Origin: Methylobacterium tardum
Lineage (GTDB): Bacteria > Pseudomonadota > Alphaproteobacteria > Rhizobiales > Beijerinckiaceae
DNA: 64,000 bases
Direction of reading: 5' to 3'
Assembly: GCF_023546765.1 (NCBI RefSeq)
Contig: NZ_CP097484.1
Coordinates: 5,194,501-5,258,500 of the forward strand
The position numbers were made by a program, and so were the translations under genes. The notes under the pieces are model-generated. The model was not told where the DNA came from and did not search any database. It saw only the letters and a program-made list of their open reading frames with translations. This document shows positions 8,277-17,944 of this stretch, one piece after another (position 1 is the stretch's first letter; every line of letters starts with the position of its first letter).

Positions 8277-9827
8277 ATGGATCAGGACAAGCCCCGCGAG
8301 ATCCGTCTCGCCCTCGACGCGATCCCCCTCGGCGGCAAGGCCGAGGGCAAGGCGGGAGAGGATGCCGTCCTGTTCGTGCGCGACGCCGACGGGGTGCGCG
8401 CCTTCCAGGCGAAATGCCCGCATCTCGGCGCACCCCTCGCCAAGGGCGAGATCTGCGGCGGCCGGCTCTACTGCCCGTGGCACAAGGCGGCCTTCGCGGT
8501 CGCCGACGGCAGCCTGGAGGAGCCGCCGGCGCTGGAGGCGCTCACCCGCTATCCGGTCCGGATCGAGGGCGGCGAGGCGGTGGCTTTGCTGACCCCGGAA
8601 CCCGCCCCGGCCAAGCGCGCCGAGACGCCCGTCTCTCATGTGCTGATCGTCGGCACCGGCGCGGCGGCGGTCGCCTGCGTCACGACCCTGCGCCGGGAGG
8701 GCTATGCCGGCACGATCACGATGGTCGGCCGCGAGGCCTCTCCGCCCTACGACCGGACCAAGCTGTCCAAGCAGTTCCTGGCCAAGCCCACGCCCGCGGA
8801 GAAGACCCTGCTGGAGCCGGATTTCGCCGCCGCCCACCGGGTCGAGCGGATCGAGGCCGAGGCGACCCGGATCGATCCCGCCGCCCGCAGCGTCACCCTG
8901 GCGGACGGGCGGGTGCTCACCGGCGACGCCCTTCTGATCGCCACCGGCAGCCGCGCCGTCGTGCCGGACTTCGCCGGCCGGGACCTCGACGGCGTGATGA
9001 CCCTGCGCAGCCTCGACGACGCCGTGCGGCTCAGCGCGGCGGCCGAGCACGCCCGGCGCGTGGTGGTGATCGGCGCGGGCTTCATCGGCCTGGAGGCCGC
9101 GGCCTTCCTGACCAAGCGCGGCCTGTCCGTGACAATCCTGTCCCGGGAGGAAATCCCCTTCGCCAAGCGCTTCGGCGAGGCCATCGGCGCGGCCCTGAAG
9201 CGCTACCATGCCGGCAACGGAGTGACCTTCGTCACGGGCAGCGTCGCGCGCATCACCGGCACCGGCTCCGTCGAGGCGGTCGAGACCGAGGCCGGGGCGC
9301 GGCTCCCGGCCGACATCGTGCTGATCGGCGCCGGCGCCGCGCCGGAGACCGGGATCGTCGCCGGGGTGGAGCCCGACGAACACGGCGGCCTGCCGGTCGG
9401 CGCCGACCTGAGGCTCGCCGAGGGCGTCTGGGTCGCCGGCGACATCGCGGCCTTCCCGGAGCGCGGCAGCGGGGTCACCGCCCGGATCGAGCACTGGCGG
9501 CTGGCGGAGCAGCACGGAACCCACGCGGCCCGGGCGATCCTGGGCGCGACCGACGTGTTCTCCGGTGCGCCGTTCTTCTGGAGCAATCAGGGGGACAAGC
9601 GGCTGGATTACGGCGGTTACGCGCCGGATTTCGACCGCATCATCCTGCATGGTGATCCCGATGCGCTCGACTTCATCGCCTATTACGTCCGTGCGGGACG
9701 CGCCGTCGCAGCCTGCAGCATCGGCCGCAACCCGGCCTTCACGGCGTTCCTGCACCTGCTGGGCGAGAACCGGGTACCGAGCCCGGAGATGATCGAGGCC
9801 GGCGCGGATCTTCCGGCGCTGGTGTGA
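8277..9827 (+). CDS. Rieske-domain FAD/NAD(P)-dependent oxidoreductase (AIF-like ferredoxin reductase)
   Basis: A 516-residue fusion. Residues 1-105 form a Rieske [2Fe-2S] domain with ligands Cys47/His49 (CPHLGAPL) and Cys66/His69 (CPWHKAAF). Residues 120-510 are a pyridine-nucleotide disulphide-type flavoprotein: FAD motif LIVGTGAAAVACV, NAD(P) motif VVVIGAGFIGLEAAAFL and second FAD motif VWVAGDIAAFPE. The C-terminal region resembles the reductase C-domain. This layout matches AIF-like (AIFM3/AifL-type) reductases; the electron acceptor is unknown. Start: ATG at 8277 after GAGCGAGGCGCGG; the long open frame upstream belongs to non-coding DNA and the overlapping transporter. It probably acts in the cytoplasm in redox transfer or detoxification. 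Confidence 0.9.
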   Translation: MDQDKPREIRLALDAIPLGGKAEGKAGEDAVLFVRDADGVRAFQAKCPHLGAPLAKGEICGGRLYCPWHKAAFAVADGSLEEPPALEALTRYPVRIEGGEAVALLTPEPAPAKRAETPVSHVLIVGTGAAAVACVTTLRREGYAGTITMVGREASPPYDRTKLSKQFLAKPTPAEKTLLEPDFAAAHRVERIEAEATRIDPAARSVTLADGRVLTGDALLIATGSRAVVPDFAGRDLDGVMTLRSLDDAVRLSAAAEHARRVVVIGAGFIGLEAAAFLTKRGLSVTILSREEIPFAKRFGEAIGAALKRYHAGNGVTFVTGSVARITGTGSVEAVETEAGARLPADIVLIGAGAAPETGIVAGVEPDEHGGLPVGADLRLAEGVWVAGDIAAFPERGSGVTARIEHWRLAEQHGTHAARAILGATDVFSGAPFFWSNQGDKRLDYGGYAPDFDRIILHGDPDALDFIAYYVRAGRAVAACSIGRNPAFTAFLHLLGENRVPSPEMIEAGADLPALV

Positions 9828-10012
9828 CGCGCGCTCTCATCGCGCGCGGCGAAGGGGCTATGGACGCGCCACGCTGGGAGGGGGCGCGACACTGCGTTGC
9901 TTTGCGCCGCCAGCAAGGTCGGGGCATCCGGTCCGGTGGAACCAGGCCTGACGGATCCTTCTTTCGGTAGACGCCGCCCGCCGTCCGACAAGCCGGGCTT
10001 CTGGGAGGCATC

Positions 10013-10219
10013 ATGAATTCAATTATCGTCGTCGCCCTGATCTGTGCCGCCTCCGTCCAGGCGCCCGACTGCTCGCGCGACACCGCCACCGACGTGATCA
10101 CCGGCCCGGCCCACACGCTTCAGGAATGCCTGGTCCAGGGACCGGTCCTGGCGGCCAATGCCGGCTTCAAGGGTGAGGACGGGGCCTACGTAAAGACGCG
10201 GTGCGAGCAGAAACGCTGA
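10013..10219 (+). CDS. Small exported cysteine-containing protein, function unknown
   Basis: A 68-residue protein with a short hydrophobic N-terminus (MNSIIVVALICAASVQA) that looks like a signal peptide. The mature part has three further cysteines (residues 20, 39 and 64) besides Cys11 in the signal, and the motif ITGPAHTLQECLVQGPVLAAN. The ATG at 10013 follows TGGGAGG, a good ribosome site. No known domain was recognised; similar short periplasmic proteins occur widely in this group. It stands alone between the Rieske reductase and mcd. Confidence 0.7.
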   Translation: MNSIIVVALICAASVQAPDCSRDTATDVITGPAHTLQECLVQGPVLAANAGFKGEDGAYVKTRCEQKR

Positions 10220-10447
10220 ATCGGGGCCGGCCGGGCTCCTTCGAGGACTTCGCTGCGCATCCGGGCACTCGGATGAGGTCGAGCAGGATCAAGGCGAGGC
10301 TCGGAGTTTCCAAGTCGAGCAGGCCCTCGCCAAGTCGCCGGGCATTCAACTTCAGTTCAAGGCGCCGCAAACGAAATCTGCTTCGGCCCGGGATCCGAAC
10401 AGGTTAAAAGGACCCGATCCAAGAAGACGCCACGCGAGCAAAAAACC

Positions 10448-12130
10448 ATGTCCGCATCCCCTGCCATCCAGACCGAGCCGCAGGACCTCGTGTCCCTGAC
10501 CAAGAGCGCCGGCGCGAGCGCCAAGGCGCTGGCCGCCGAGGCCACGCGGCGGGTGCGCACGCGGATCCTCGGGACGGATGGGCGGATCGACGCGGCCAAG
10601 CTCGAGAGCCAGCAGCACGCCGCCCACGGGCTCGCCTGGCTGGCGACCTACGCGGAGGCGGTCGCCGAGCTCGGCGGCTATGCCGAGCGCCTCCAGGCCG
10701 AGGGCCGGTTCGGCGAGACCGAGGCGCTCCTCGTCCGGATCGGCGCCGGCGAGTATCTCGACCAGCTCTTCTCCGGCATCCCGATGAGCCAGGGCGAGAT
10801 GGTCCGCCTCACCGGCTCCCTCGGCCTGTCCGCCAAGGAGGTGGCCCCGTATCGCACCGACGCGGTCGAGACCCTGATCGCCGAGGGCAACACGCCCGAG
10901 AACCGCGCCGCCCTGGTCGCCCAGATGCGCGACGGCAGCGGCGCGGCGACCGTCGGCGCCTCGGGCCTCGGCGAGGACATGGAGGCGATCCGTTCCGAGA
11001 TGCGCCGCTTCGGCAAGGCCGAGGTGGTCGATCAGGCGCATGAGTGGCACCTGAAGAACGCCTACATCCCGATGGAGATCGTGACCAAGATGGCCGAGCT
11101 CGGCGTCTTCGGCCTGACGATCCCGGAGGAGTACGGCGGCATGGGCCTGCCGAAGACCGCCATGTGCGTGGTCTCGGAGGAGCTGTCCCGGGCCTATATC
11201 GGCGTCGGCTCGCTGGGCACCCGCTCGGAGATCGCCGCCGAGCTGATCCTGTGCGGCGGCACCGAGGAGCAGAAGCAGCGCTTCCTGCCGAAGATCGCCA
11301 GCGGCGACATCCTGCCCACCGCCGTCTTCACCGAGCCGAACACGGGTTCGGATCTGGCCAGCTTGCGCACCCGGGCCGTCAAGGACGGCGACACGTGGAA
11401 GATCACCGGCAACAAGACCTGGATCACCCACCCGGTCCGCGCCGACATCATGACCGTCCTGGTCCGGACCAAGCCGGAGGAGAAGGGCCACCGCGGCCTC
11501 TCCATGCTGATCGCCGAGAAGCCGCGCGGGACGGATGAGGATCCGTTTCCGGTCCAGGGCCTGTCGGGCGGCGAGATCGAGGTGCTCGGCTACCGCGGCA
11601 TGAAGGAGTACGAGCTGGCCTTCGAGGGCTTCGAGGTCCCGGCCGGCAACCTCCTGGGCGAGGTCGAAGGCAAGGGCTTCGCCCAGCTGATGCAGACCTT
11701 CGAGTCGGCCCGCATCCAGACGGCGGCCCGCGCGATCGGCGTCGCACAGTCGGCCCTCGACGTCGGCCTGCGCTACGCCGAGGAGCGCGTCCAGTTCGGC
11801 AAGGCGCTGGTCAGCTTCCCGCGGGTCGCCGACAAGCTCGCCATGATGGCGGTGGAGATCAACATCGCCCGCCAGCTCACTTATTTCTCGGCCCGCGAGA
11901 AGGACGAGGGCAAGCGCTGCGACCTGGAGGCCGGGATGGCCAAGCTGCTCGGCGCCCGCGTCGCCTGGGCGGCGGCCGACAACGCCCTGCAGATCCACGG
12001 CGGCAACGGCTTCGCGCTGGAATACCCGGTGAGCCGGATCCTGTGCGACGCCCGCATCCTCTCGATCTTCGAGGGCGCGGCGGAGATTCAGGCCCAGGTG
12101 ATCGCCCGCAGGCTGCTGGAAGCCGCCTGA
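10448..12130 (+). CDS. mcd: Methylsuccinyl-CoA dehydrogenase (acyl-CoA dehydrogenase family)
   Basis: A 560-residue flavoprotein. Residues 1-160 are an extra N-terminal helical domain, and the acyl-CoA dehydrogenase core follows (EYGGMGLPKTAMCVVSEELSRAYIG, FTEPNTGSDLASLRTRA, QIHGGNGFALEYPVSRILCDARI). Ordinary acyl-CoA dehydrogenases have about 380-400 residues; this length and extension are typical of methylsuccinyl-CoA dehydrogenase. That enzyme oxidises (2S)-methylsuccinyl-CoA to mesaconyl-CoA in the ethylmalonyl-CoA pathway, which regenerates glyoxylate during C1 and C2 growth. The specific name is inferred from architecture; other long acyl-CoA dehydrogenases are the alternative. Monocistronic. 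Confidence 0.85.
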   Translation: MSASPAIQTEPQDLVSLTKSAGASAKALAAEATRRVRTRILGTDGRIDAAKLESQQHAAHGLAWLATYAEAVAELGGYAERLQAEGRFGETEALLVRIGAGEYLDQLFSGIPMSQGEMVRLTGSLGLSAKEVAPYRTDAVETLIAEGNTPENRAALVAQMRDGSGAATVGASGLGEDMEAIRSEMRRFGKAEVVDQAHEWHLKNAYIPMEIVTKMAELGVFGLTIPEEYGGMGLPKTAMCVVSEELSRAYIGVGSLGTRSEIAAELILCGGTEEQKQRFLPKIASGDILPTAVFTEPNTGSDLASLRTRAVKDGDTWKITGNKTWITHPVRADIMTVLVRTKPEEKGHRGLSMLIAEKPRGTDEDPFPVQGLSGGEIEVLGYRGMKEYELAFEGFEVPAGNLLGEVEGKGFAQLMQTFESARIQTAARAIGVAQSALDVGLRYAEERVQFGKALVSFPRVADKLAMMAVEINIARQLTYFSAREKDEGKRCDLEAGMAKLLGARVAWAAADNALQIHGGNGFALEYPVSRILCDARILSIFEGAAEIQAQVIARRLLEAA

Positions 12131-12160
12131 ATACCAGTATAAATCTGGGGAATAGCGTCG

Positions 12161-12205
12161 TTCATGGGATTATAAGCCAGCGCATGAACTTCGCTTAAAC
12201 GAAGT
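12161..12205. promoter_or_regulatory. Two overlapping dyads upstream of the GGDEF-EAL gene
   Basis: TTCATG (12161-12166) is inverted at CATGAA (12183-12188), and ACTTCG (12188-12193) is inverted at CGAAGT (12200-12205) around CTTAAA. They lie in an AT-rich gap 41-85 bases before the proposed GTG start. They may be operator sites or a 5-prime leader structure; no U-tract follows, so a terminator for mcd is less likely. Confidence 0.3.
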
Positions 12206-12245
12206 CCCCTGCTTGCTGGCCCCGGTCAACGACTGGGGCGGCTCA

Positions 12246-14719
12246 GTGAGCGCGCAGCACGCAAACCTGCAGACCGGGAAGAGCCTCCTGCGCCACTGGC
12301 AGGAGTGTCGATCGCCGGGAGACCCCCTGCCGTCCTACGAGGCTGTCGTCCTGGGCAGCCTCGGGCGGCTCGCCGACCGGGCCGCCCTTGTGACGACCTG
12401 CGACGGCCGGCCACCGGGATCCTCTGGGCCGGCCAGGATTTCGGCGCCTGGCTGGCGCAGGATCCGGCCGGCCGGCCGGTCGCACCCGTCCCGGTCGAGT
12501 CCGTCCCGGTTCACGCCTTCCCGGTCGATCTCCGTCAGCCCATCGGCGAGGTCGTGGCGGCCGCGCTCGCCACCGGCGAGCCGGCCCACGGCCGGTGCGA
12601 CCGCCTCGCCGCCGGCGTCGTCACCTCGACCAGCCTGGTCGGCCTGCCCCTGGGCAACCGCTGGGGCGAGCCCTTCGTGCTGCTCGGGCTCGACGCCGCG
12701 AGCGTCCGCACCGAGCTCGTCCAGGCGATGTTCACCGCCACCGACCAGGGCATCCTGGCCCTGAGCACCGTCCGGGACGGCGACGGGCGCCCGGTCGATT
12801 TCAAGATCGTCGCCCTCAACGAAGGGGCCGAGCGCCTTCTGGAGCGTCCCGCGTCCGTCCTGCAATGGCAGCGCGTGGGTCACCTGTTCCCGGGGACGAT
12901 CACCGCCCGGACGATCGCCACGCTGGCCGCCATGGTCGAGCGGGGTGGCCGCGAGGCCTTCGAGTTGAGCCGGCCCCGCTCCGACGGCGGGACCCTGTAC
13001 CTCAAGGTCGAGGCGGGCTGCGTCGGCGACCTCCTGTCGATCACCATGACGGATGTCGGCGACATCAAGGCCCGGGAGGCCTCGTTCCGGCTCCTGTTCG
13101 AGAACAACCCGGTGCCGATGTGGGTCGTGGCCGAGGCGCGCGACCGGTTCCTGGCGGTCAACGACGCGGCCATCGCCCATTACGGCTATAGCCGCGATCA
13201 GTTCCTGGCCCGCGCGCCCGCCGATCTGGTCATCGCTCCCGAGGAGGCGGCGGGCCTCGGCCTGCCCGCCACCGGCGCGCTGCACCGCCGCGCCGACGGC
13301 TCGGCCATCGAGGTCTCCCTGTTCGAGCGGGCCCTGCCGTTCGGCGGAGAGCAGGCCGTCCTTGAGGCCGCGATCGACATGACCGAGCGCCGCCTGGCGG
13401 AGGCGCGCATCGCCCACATGGCCCACCACGACGCGCTCACCGGCCTGCCGAACCGGGTGCTGTTCCGGGACCGCCTCGGCGAGGCGATCGCGCGCCACGC
13501 CCGGAACGGCGAGGAATCGGTGCTGCTCTGCCTCGACCTCGACAAGTTCAAGATCGTGAACGACACGCTCGGCCATCCGGTCGGCGACGCGCTGCTGCGC
13601 GAGGCCGCCGAGCGGATCGCCGGATGCCTGAACAAGGACGACCTGGTCGCCCGGCTCGGCGGCGACGAGTTCGCGATCCTCGTGCGCGGGATCGGCCTGC
13701 CGGTGCTCGCCGACGGGCTGATCGCGCGCGTGATCGCCGAGCTCGCCCGTCCATTCCGCCTGGACGGCCAGGACTGCCATATCGGCACCAGCATCGGCGT
13801 GGCCTGCCTGCCCCGCGACGGGACCGATCCCGAGACGCTGATGAAGAACGCCGACCTCGCCCTGTACCGGGCGAAGGCGGAGGGCGGCGGCACCTTCCGG
13901 TGCTTCGAGCCGGAGATGGATGCCTGGGTCCAGGCGCGGCGGCGGCGCGAGAACGAGCTGCGCGAGGCCCTGGCCCGGGAGCAGTTCTCGCTCGTCTACC
14001 AGCCGCTGATGAGCGCGCAGGCCGACCGGATCCTCGCCTTCGAGGCGCTGCTGCGCTGGCACCACCCCGAGCACGGTCCGGTCTCGCCGGCCGAGTTCGT
14101 GCCGCTCGCCGAGGAGACGGGCCTGATCGTTCCGATCGGGGCCTGGGTGATGCAAACCGCCTTCGCCGAGGCGGCCGCCTGGCCGGAGGCGATCCGGCTC
14201 GCGGTCAACCTCTCTCCGGTCCAGTTCCGCAACCGCAGCCTCGCCGAGACTGTGCGCGACGCGCTCGCGGCCTCCGGGCTCGACCCGCGTCGTCTCGAGC
14301 TGGAGATCACCGAGTCGGTCCTGCTGGCCGACAGCGCCGCCAATCTGGCGACCCTGCACGCGCTCCGGGCGATGGGGATCCGCATCGCCATGGACGATTT
14401 CGGAACCGGCTATTCGAGCCTCAGCTACCTGCGCAGCTTCCCGTTCGACAAGATCAAGCTCGACCGGTCCTTCGTCAGCCAGGTCGGCGAGAACACCCAT
14501 TGCACGGCGATCGTGCGGGCGGTGGCGAGCCTCGGCACGAGCCTGGGCATCGCCACGACGGCGGAAGGCGTCGAGACCGCCGAGCAGCTCGCGATGCTGC
14601 GCGCCGAGGGCTACGACGAGGTCCAGGGCTTCCTGTTCAGTCGTCCGGTCCCGGCGCCGGCGGCGCGGCAGCTGATCGCGCGCGCCGTGGACGGTTTCTT
14701 CGGCGGCCGGGCGGCCTGA
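12246..14719 (+). pseudogene. PAS-GGDEF-EAL c-di-GMP protein with one apparent frameshift
   Basis: A PAS-like N-terminus, a second PAS around FRLLFENNPVPMWVV, then GGDEF and EAL domains. The cyclase site is canonical (RLGGDEFAIL) but the inhibitory RxxD is NKDD, so no I-site. The phosphodiesterase signatures FEALLRWHHP and DDFGTGYSSLSYL are intact, so both activities are possible. From the GTG at 12246 the protein-like frame (SLLRHWQECR..., ADRAALVTTCDGR) runs to about 12410; the correct continuation (ATGILWAGQDFGAWLAQ) is in the next frame. Adding one G in CGGCCGGCC (12404-12412) restores it. The ATG at 12305 in the downstream frame gives an Arg/Pro-rich false start. Probably intact in the living strain. 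Confidence 0.8.
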
Positions 14720-14747
14720 CGCCACCCGGCAGGCGCCTGCGGAACGC

Positions 14748-14924
14748 CTATTTGGTGATCTTCACCGAGACCGGGTCGCTCGACGGGAAAGTCTCCTCCA
14801 GGGCGTCGTCCAGGCGCTCGTTCAGCTTCTCCTGCTTGTTGTCGGGATTCTTCGCGTCGCCCGGCTTGGCGCTGCCCTGCTGGAAGCCCGGCTTGGTCTC
14901 GTTCGGCTTGTGGTCCTCGGCCAT
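14748..14924 (-). CDS. Small acidic/polar protein with FPSSDPVS motif, function unknown
   Basis: A 58-residue protein, ATG at 14924 to TAG at 14748. It begins MAEDHKPNETKPGFQQG and ends LDDALEETFPSSDPVSVKITK. The C-terminal LDxALExxFPxSDPxS motif recurs in short conserved proteins of alphaproteobacteria, whose role is unknown. The N-terminal half is rich in Lys, Asn, Pro and Gly and probably disordered. It overlaps nothing, lies convergent to the GGDEF-EAL gene 28 bases after its stop, and is too small for default gene length cut-offs. Confidence 0.75.
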   Translation of the reverse strand: MAEDHKPNETKPGFQQGSAKPGDAKNPDNKQEKLNERLDDALEETFPSSDPVSVKITK

Positions 14925-15306
14925 GTCGGTCGCTCATCGGTGACGGGGGCACGCAAGGGTGCCGGTGCGCATCAACGCGAGGCGCGGCGGGTGTTTCCGA
15001 TCTTTCCGGGCCGGCGCGTCAATCCGGCCGACCGCTTCGGATGGGCATCGCAGCGGGCTGCGCGGCTGCGCATGATCCTCAACTGAATGACGGCCTCTCG
15101 CGCGCCGTCATTCCGGGGCGCCGCAGGCGAGCCCGGACCCAAAGGGGCACGCCGGAGGCGGGCAATCCAGAACCACTGTCGGAGCAAATCATTGACACCT
15201 CGGCGGGTCTGGATCCCGGGCTCCGCTGCGCGGCCCCGGGATGACGGATGGGTGTCATCCGGCGCAGGTTCCGGCTCGGAGCGCGCGATGGTCCGACCCA
15301 GACGGT
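14925..15306. other. Intergenic region holding a family A repeat
   Basis: About 380 bases without a gene. The upstream part (14925-15100) should hold the promoter of the 58-residue protein on the minus strand. Bases 15106-15246 are a family A repeat, and the remainder leads to the stop of the glycosyltransferase gene. No terminator with a U-tract was seen. Confidence 0.6.
15106..15246. repeat. Dispersed palindromic repeat, family A, long copy
   Basis: Inverted ends CGTCATTCCGGGG (15106-15118) and CCCCGGGATGACG (15234-15246), with inner CCAGAACC and GGTCTGGATCC arms. Compared with the copy at 565-678 it carries about 27 extra bases (141 against 114) in the middle of the hairpin. Confidence 0.78.
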
Positions 15307-16571
15307 TCAGGCGGTCGCGAGCGGCCGCTCAACCGGGCCGCCGATCGCCGCGCGGGCGGCGGCCCCGCGCAGCACCGTCTCGTAGACGTCTCCGAGGCGG
15401 TCGAGATGCGCGTCGAGGCTCAGCGGTGCCGCCCAGTAGCGATCGTAGGCAGCCCGGCCCATGCGGGCGGCCAGGGCGTCGTCCGAAAGGCGCCGCAGAT
15501 GGGCAGCGAGCGCGTCCGGATCGCCCGAGCGGAACCAGAAGCCGGTCTCGCCGTCGGTGACCGCCTCGCGGCCCGCGCAGGCGTCGCTCACGATCACCGG
15601 CGTGCCGCAGGCCAGGGCCTCGTAGACGGTGAGCGGCTGGCCCTCGTACCAGACGCTCGGGAAGACCAGGGCCCGGGCCTGTCGCATCAGCGCCTGCACG
15701 CCGGCCGCGTCGCGCCAGCCGCGCATCTCAGCCTCAGGATAGCGCGCAGCGAGGTCGGCCCGCTCCGGACCGTCGCCCACGAACACCGCCCGCACCCCCG
15801 CCCGCCGGGCCGCCTCGGCGAAGATCGGCGCGCCCTTCTCGGTGGAGATCCGCCCCACGAACAGGAAATCGCCCGGCGCGTCTCCGGGCACCGGCGCCCG
15901 CGCCACAGCGATCGGGTTGTCGACCCGGTGGAACACGGTGCCGGGGGGCATCAGCGGCCGGACGACGCTCTCCTGGAGGTCGCTGATGGTGACGACGTGG
16001 GAAAACAGCTCCGGCAGCCGGGCCACATGGCTAAGCCCGATATGGCGGATCATCCGGGCAACCTTGCGCGGATAGCTGCGCGCGTCGCAATGCGCCCCGA
16101 TGCAGGCGGCCGACATCGGGGTCCGGTGGCAGATCCGCTGCTCCGGATAGGCGTAGAAGCCGCCGGTGGGGCAGACCAGGAAGAACTCGTGCATCGTGTA
16201 GAGGCAGGGCAGGCCCGAGGCCCGCAACGCCGTGCCGATCGACGGCGACAGCGCCTTGGCGAAGGCGTGGACGTGCACCACGGTGTCGCGGGGATCGCAG
16301 GCGGCGAGTTCCCGGGCAAGGGCGCGGCGCGCCGCACCGTTCCAGATCGCCTGGGCCGCGAAGGCCAGCTTGCTGCGCGCCGTGGTGACGTCGTCCTGCT
16401 CCAGGCAGACCACCCGGATGCCGGCGGGCTCCAGGCGCGGATCCACCGGGCCGACGGCCGCGAACAGGCTGACCCGGACGCCGCGGGCGGCGAGCCCCAG
16501 GGCGGATTCGATCGCCACCTTGGCCTGCCGCCGTTGATCGCGGCGTGATCTGCGACGAGGACGACGTGCAC
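15307..16571 (-). pseudogene. Glycosyltransferase family 4 with apparent 5-prime frameshift
   Basis: A GT-B fold glycosyltransferase of about 420 residues. The acceptor half includes YTMHEFFLVCPTGGFY; the donor half has DFLFVGRISTEKG and the nucleotide-sugar signature PSVWYEGQPLTVYEALACGTPVIVSD. The intact open frame starts at a GTG at 16518 (VAIESALGLAARG), but the true N-terminus, HVVLVADHAAINGG, is in another frame starting with GTG at 16571. One missing base near 16524-16533 separates them; the neighbour at 16685 shows the same N-terminal pattern uninterrupted. It probably transfers a sugar in surface polysaccharide synthesis at the inner membrane. Divergent from its paralogue. Confidence 0.8.
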
Positions 16572-16684
16572 GTCAGGAACTCCGCCGCTCCGATCCGGGA
16601 TCGAAGTCTGTAACCTGCCGCGGTTGATCGCCCGTAAACCGGTTTCCGCCATCGTTCCGGCCGCTGATGTCGGGACGATCTCCA

Positions 16685-17944
16685 ATGCACGTCGTGATCC
16701 TGGCCGAATTCGCGGCCGCCAGCGGCGGGGCCGAGAAGGTCGCGCTGGAATCGGCCCGCGGCCTCGCCGAGGCCGGTCTCGCGGTCAGCTTCATCCAGGC
16801 CATCGCGGGTCCGGTGGACCCGCTCCTCGACCACCCCGGCATCCGGCGGATCGTCCTCGGCCTGCCGGATATCTGGTCCCTCGGCGGCGTCCGGGCGGCG
16901 GCGGCGGGGATCTGGCACGCGGACGCGGCGCGCCGGCTCGCCGCGGCGCTCGACGGCCTGCCGATGCGGCCGGACTGCATCCACCTGCACCAGTGGACCC
17001 GCACCCTGTCGCCCGCGATCTTCCCGGTCCTGTCGGGCGCCGGCGTGCCGCTGGTCGTCACCCTCCACGATTACGCCCTGGCCTGCCCGAACGGCGTCTA
17101 CTACCGGTTCGACCAGGCCGAGCCCTGCGGCCTCGCGCCCCTGTCGGCCGCCTGCCTCGCGGCCCCCTGCGACCCGCGCAGCCGCGCCCACAAGCTCGTG
17201 CGCGTCGCCCGGGCCGCGGCGCTGCGGCAGGTGACCCGGCGGCGCCCGCTCCATGTCGTCCATGTCTGCGACGCCAGCCGACAGCGGCTCGGAGACCTGC
17301 TCGGCGGCTACGCCGTCACGCACCACCGGGTCGACAATCCCGTGCGGGTCGCGGACCGGCCGCCGGCCGAGCCGGGGCGCGGCGACGCCGTGGCGTATGT
17401 CGGCCGCCTGACCCGCGAGAAGGGCGCCGACCTCGTGGCTGACGCCGCCCGGGCCGCCGGCTTGCCCGCCCTGTTCATCGGCGCCGGCCCCCTGGAGGCG
17501 GAGCTGCGCGCCCGGGACGGGGTCACGGTCATCGGGTGGCAGAGCCCCGAGCGGGTCTGGGAGATTCTGCGGTCCCGCGCCCGGGCGCTGGCCGCGCCGT
17601 CACGCTGGTACGAGACCGGGCCGCTCACCGTCTACGAGGCGCTGGCGGCCGGGATCCCGGTGGTCGCCTCCGACCGGTCCGGCGCCGCCGAGAAGGTCCG
17701 GCACGGTCGGACCGGCTTCGTGGTCGTCCCGGAGGTCGGGCCGCTGGCGGCGGCCTTCACGGCCCTGCGGGACGATGCCCTGGCCGCCGCCCTCGGGGCG
17801 GAGGCTTATAGGATGTCTCGCGATGCGCCGAGCGATCTGGCGGCCCACGCGACGGCCCTCCGGGCGCTCTACGCCGCGCTGCCGGTCCCCGCGGCTGGTG
17901 CAATGCAGCATCGGGAGCGGCCGGCTGTCTCGCCTCGGTCTTGA
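16685..17944 (+). CDS. Glycosyltransferase family 4
   Basis: About 419 residues. The N-terminus MHVVILAEFAAASGGAEKVA is the typical first strand and Gly loop of GT4 enzymes. TLHDYALACPNGVYYRF mirrors the acceptor loop of the divergent paralogue. The donor domain has VAYVGRLTREKGADLV and PSRWYETGPLTVYEALAAGIPVVASD with the catalytic Glu pair region. Start at 16685 is preferred to an ATG six codons upstream because homologous chains begin at MHVV. Likely cytoplasmic/peripheral, adding a sugar to an exopolysaccharide or lipopolysaccharide precursor. Both glycosyltransferases share the sequence plan and probably arose by duplication; the 113-base gap should hold both promoters. Confidence 0.87.
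   Translation: MHVVILAEFAAASGGAEKVALESARGLAEAGLAVSFIQAIAGPVDPLLDHPGIRRIVLGLPDIWSLGGVRAAAAGIWHADAARRLAAALDGLPMRPDCIHLHQWTRTLSPAIFPVLSGAGVPLVVTLHDYALACPNGVYYRFDQAEPCGLAPLSAACLAAPCDPRSRAHKLVRVARAAALRQVTRRRPLHVVHVCDASRQRLGDLLGGYAVTHHRVDNPVRVADRPPAEPGRGDAVAYVGRLTREKGADLVADAARAAGLPALFIGAGPLEAELRARDGVTVIGWQSPERVWEILRSRARALAAPSRWYETGPLTVYEALAAGIPVVASDRSGAAEKVRHGRTGFVVVPEVGPLAAAFTALRDDALAAALGAEAYRMSRDAPSDLAAHATALRALYAALPVPAAGAMQHRERPAVSPRS

Noticed and set aside
12335..14725. Long minus-strand frame opposite the GGDEF-EAL gene
   Set aside because: No protein-like pattern, while the plus strand has canonical GGDEF and EAL motifs.
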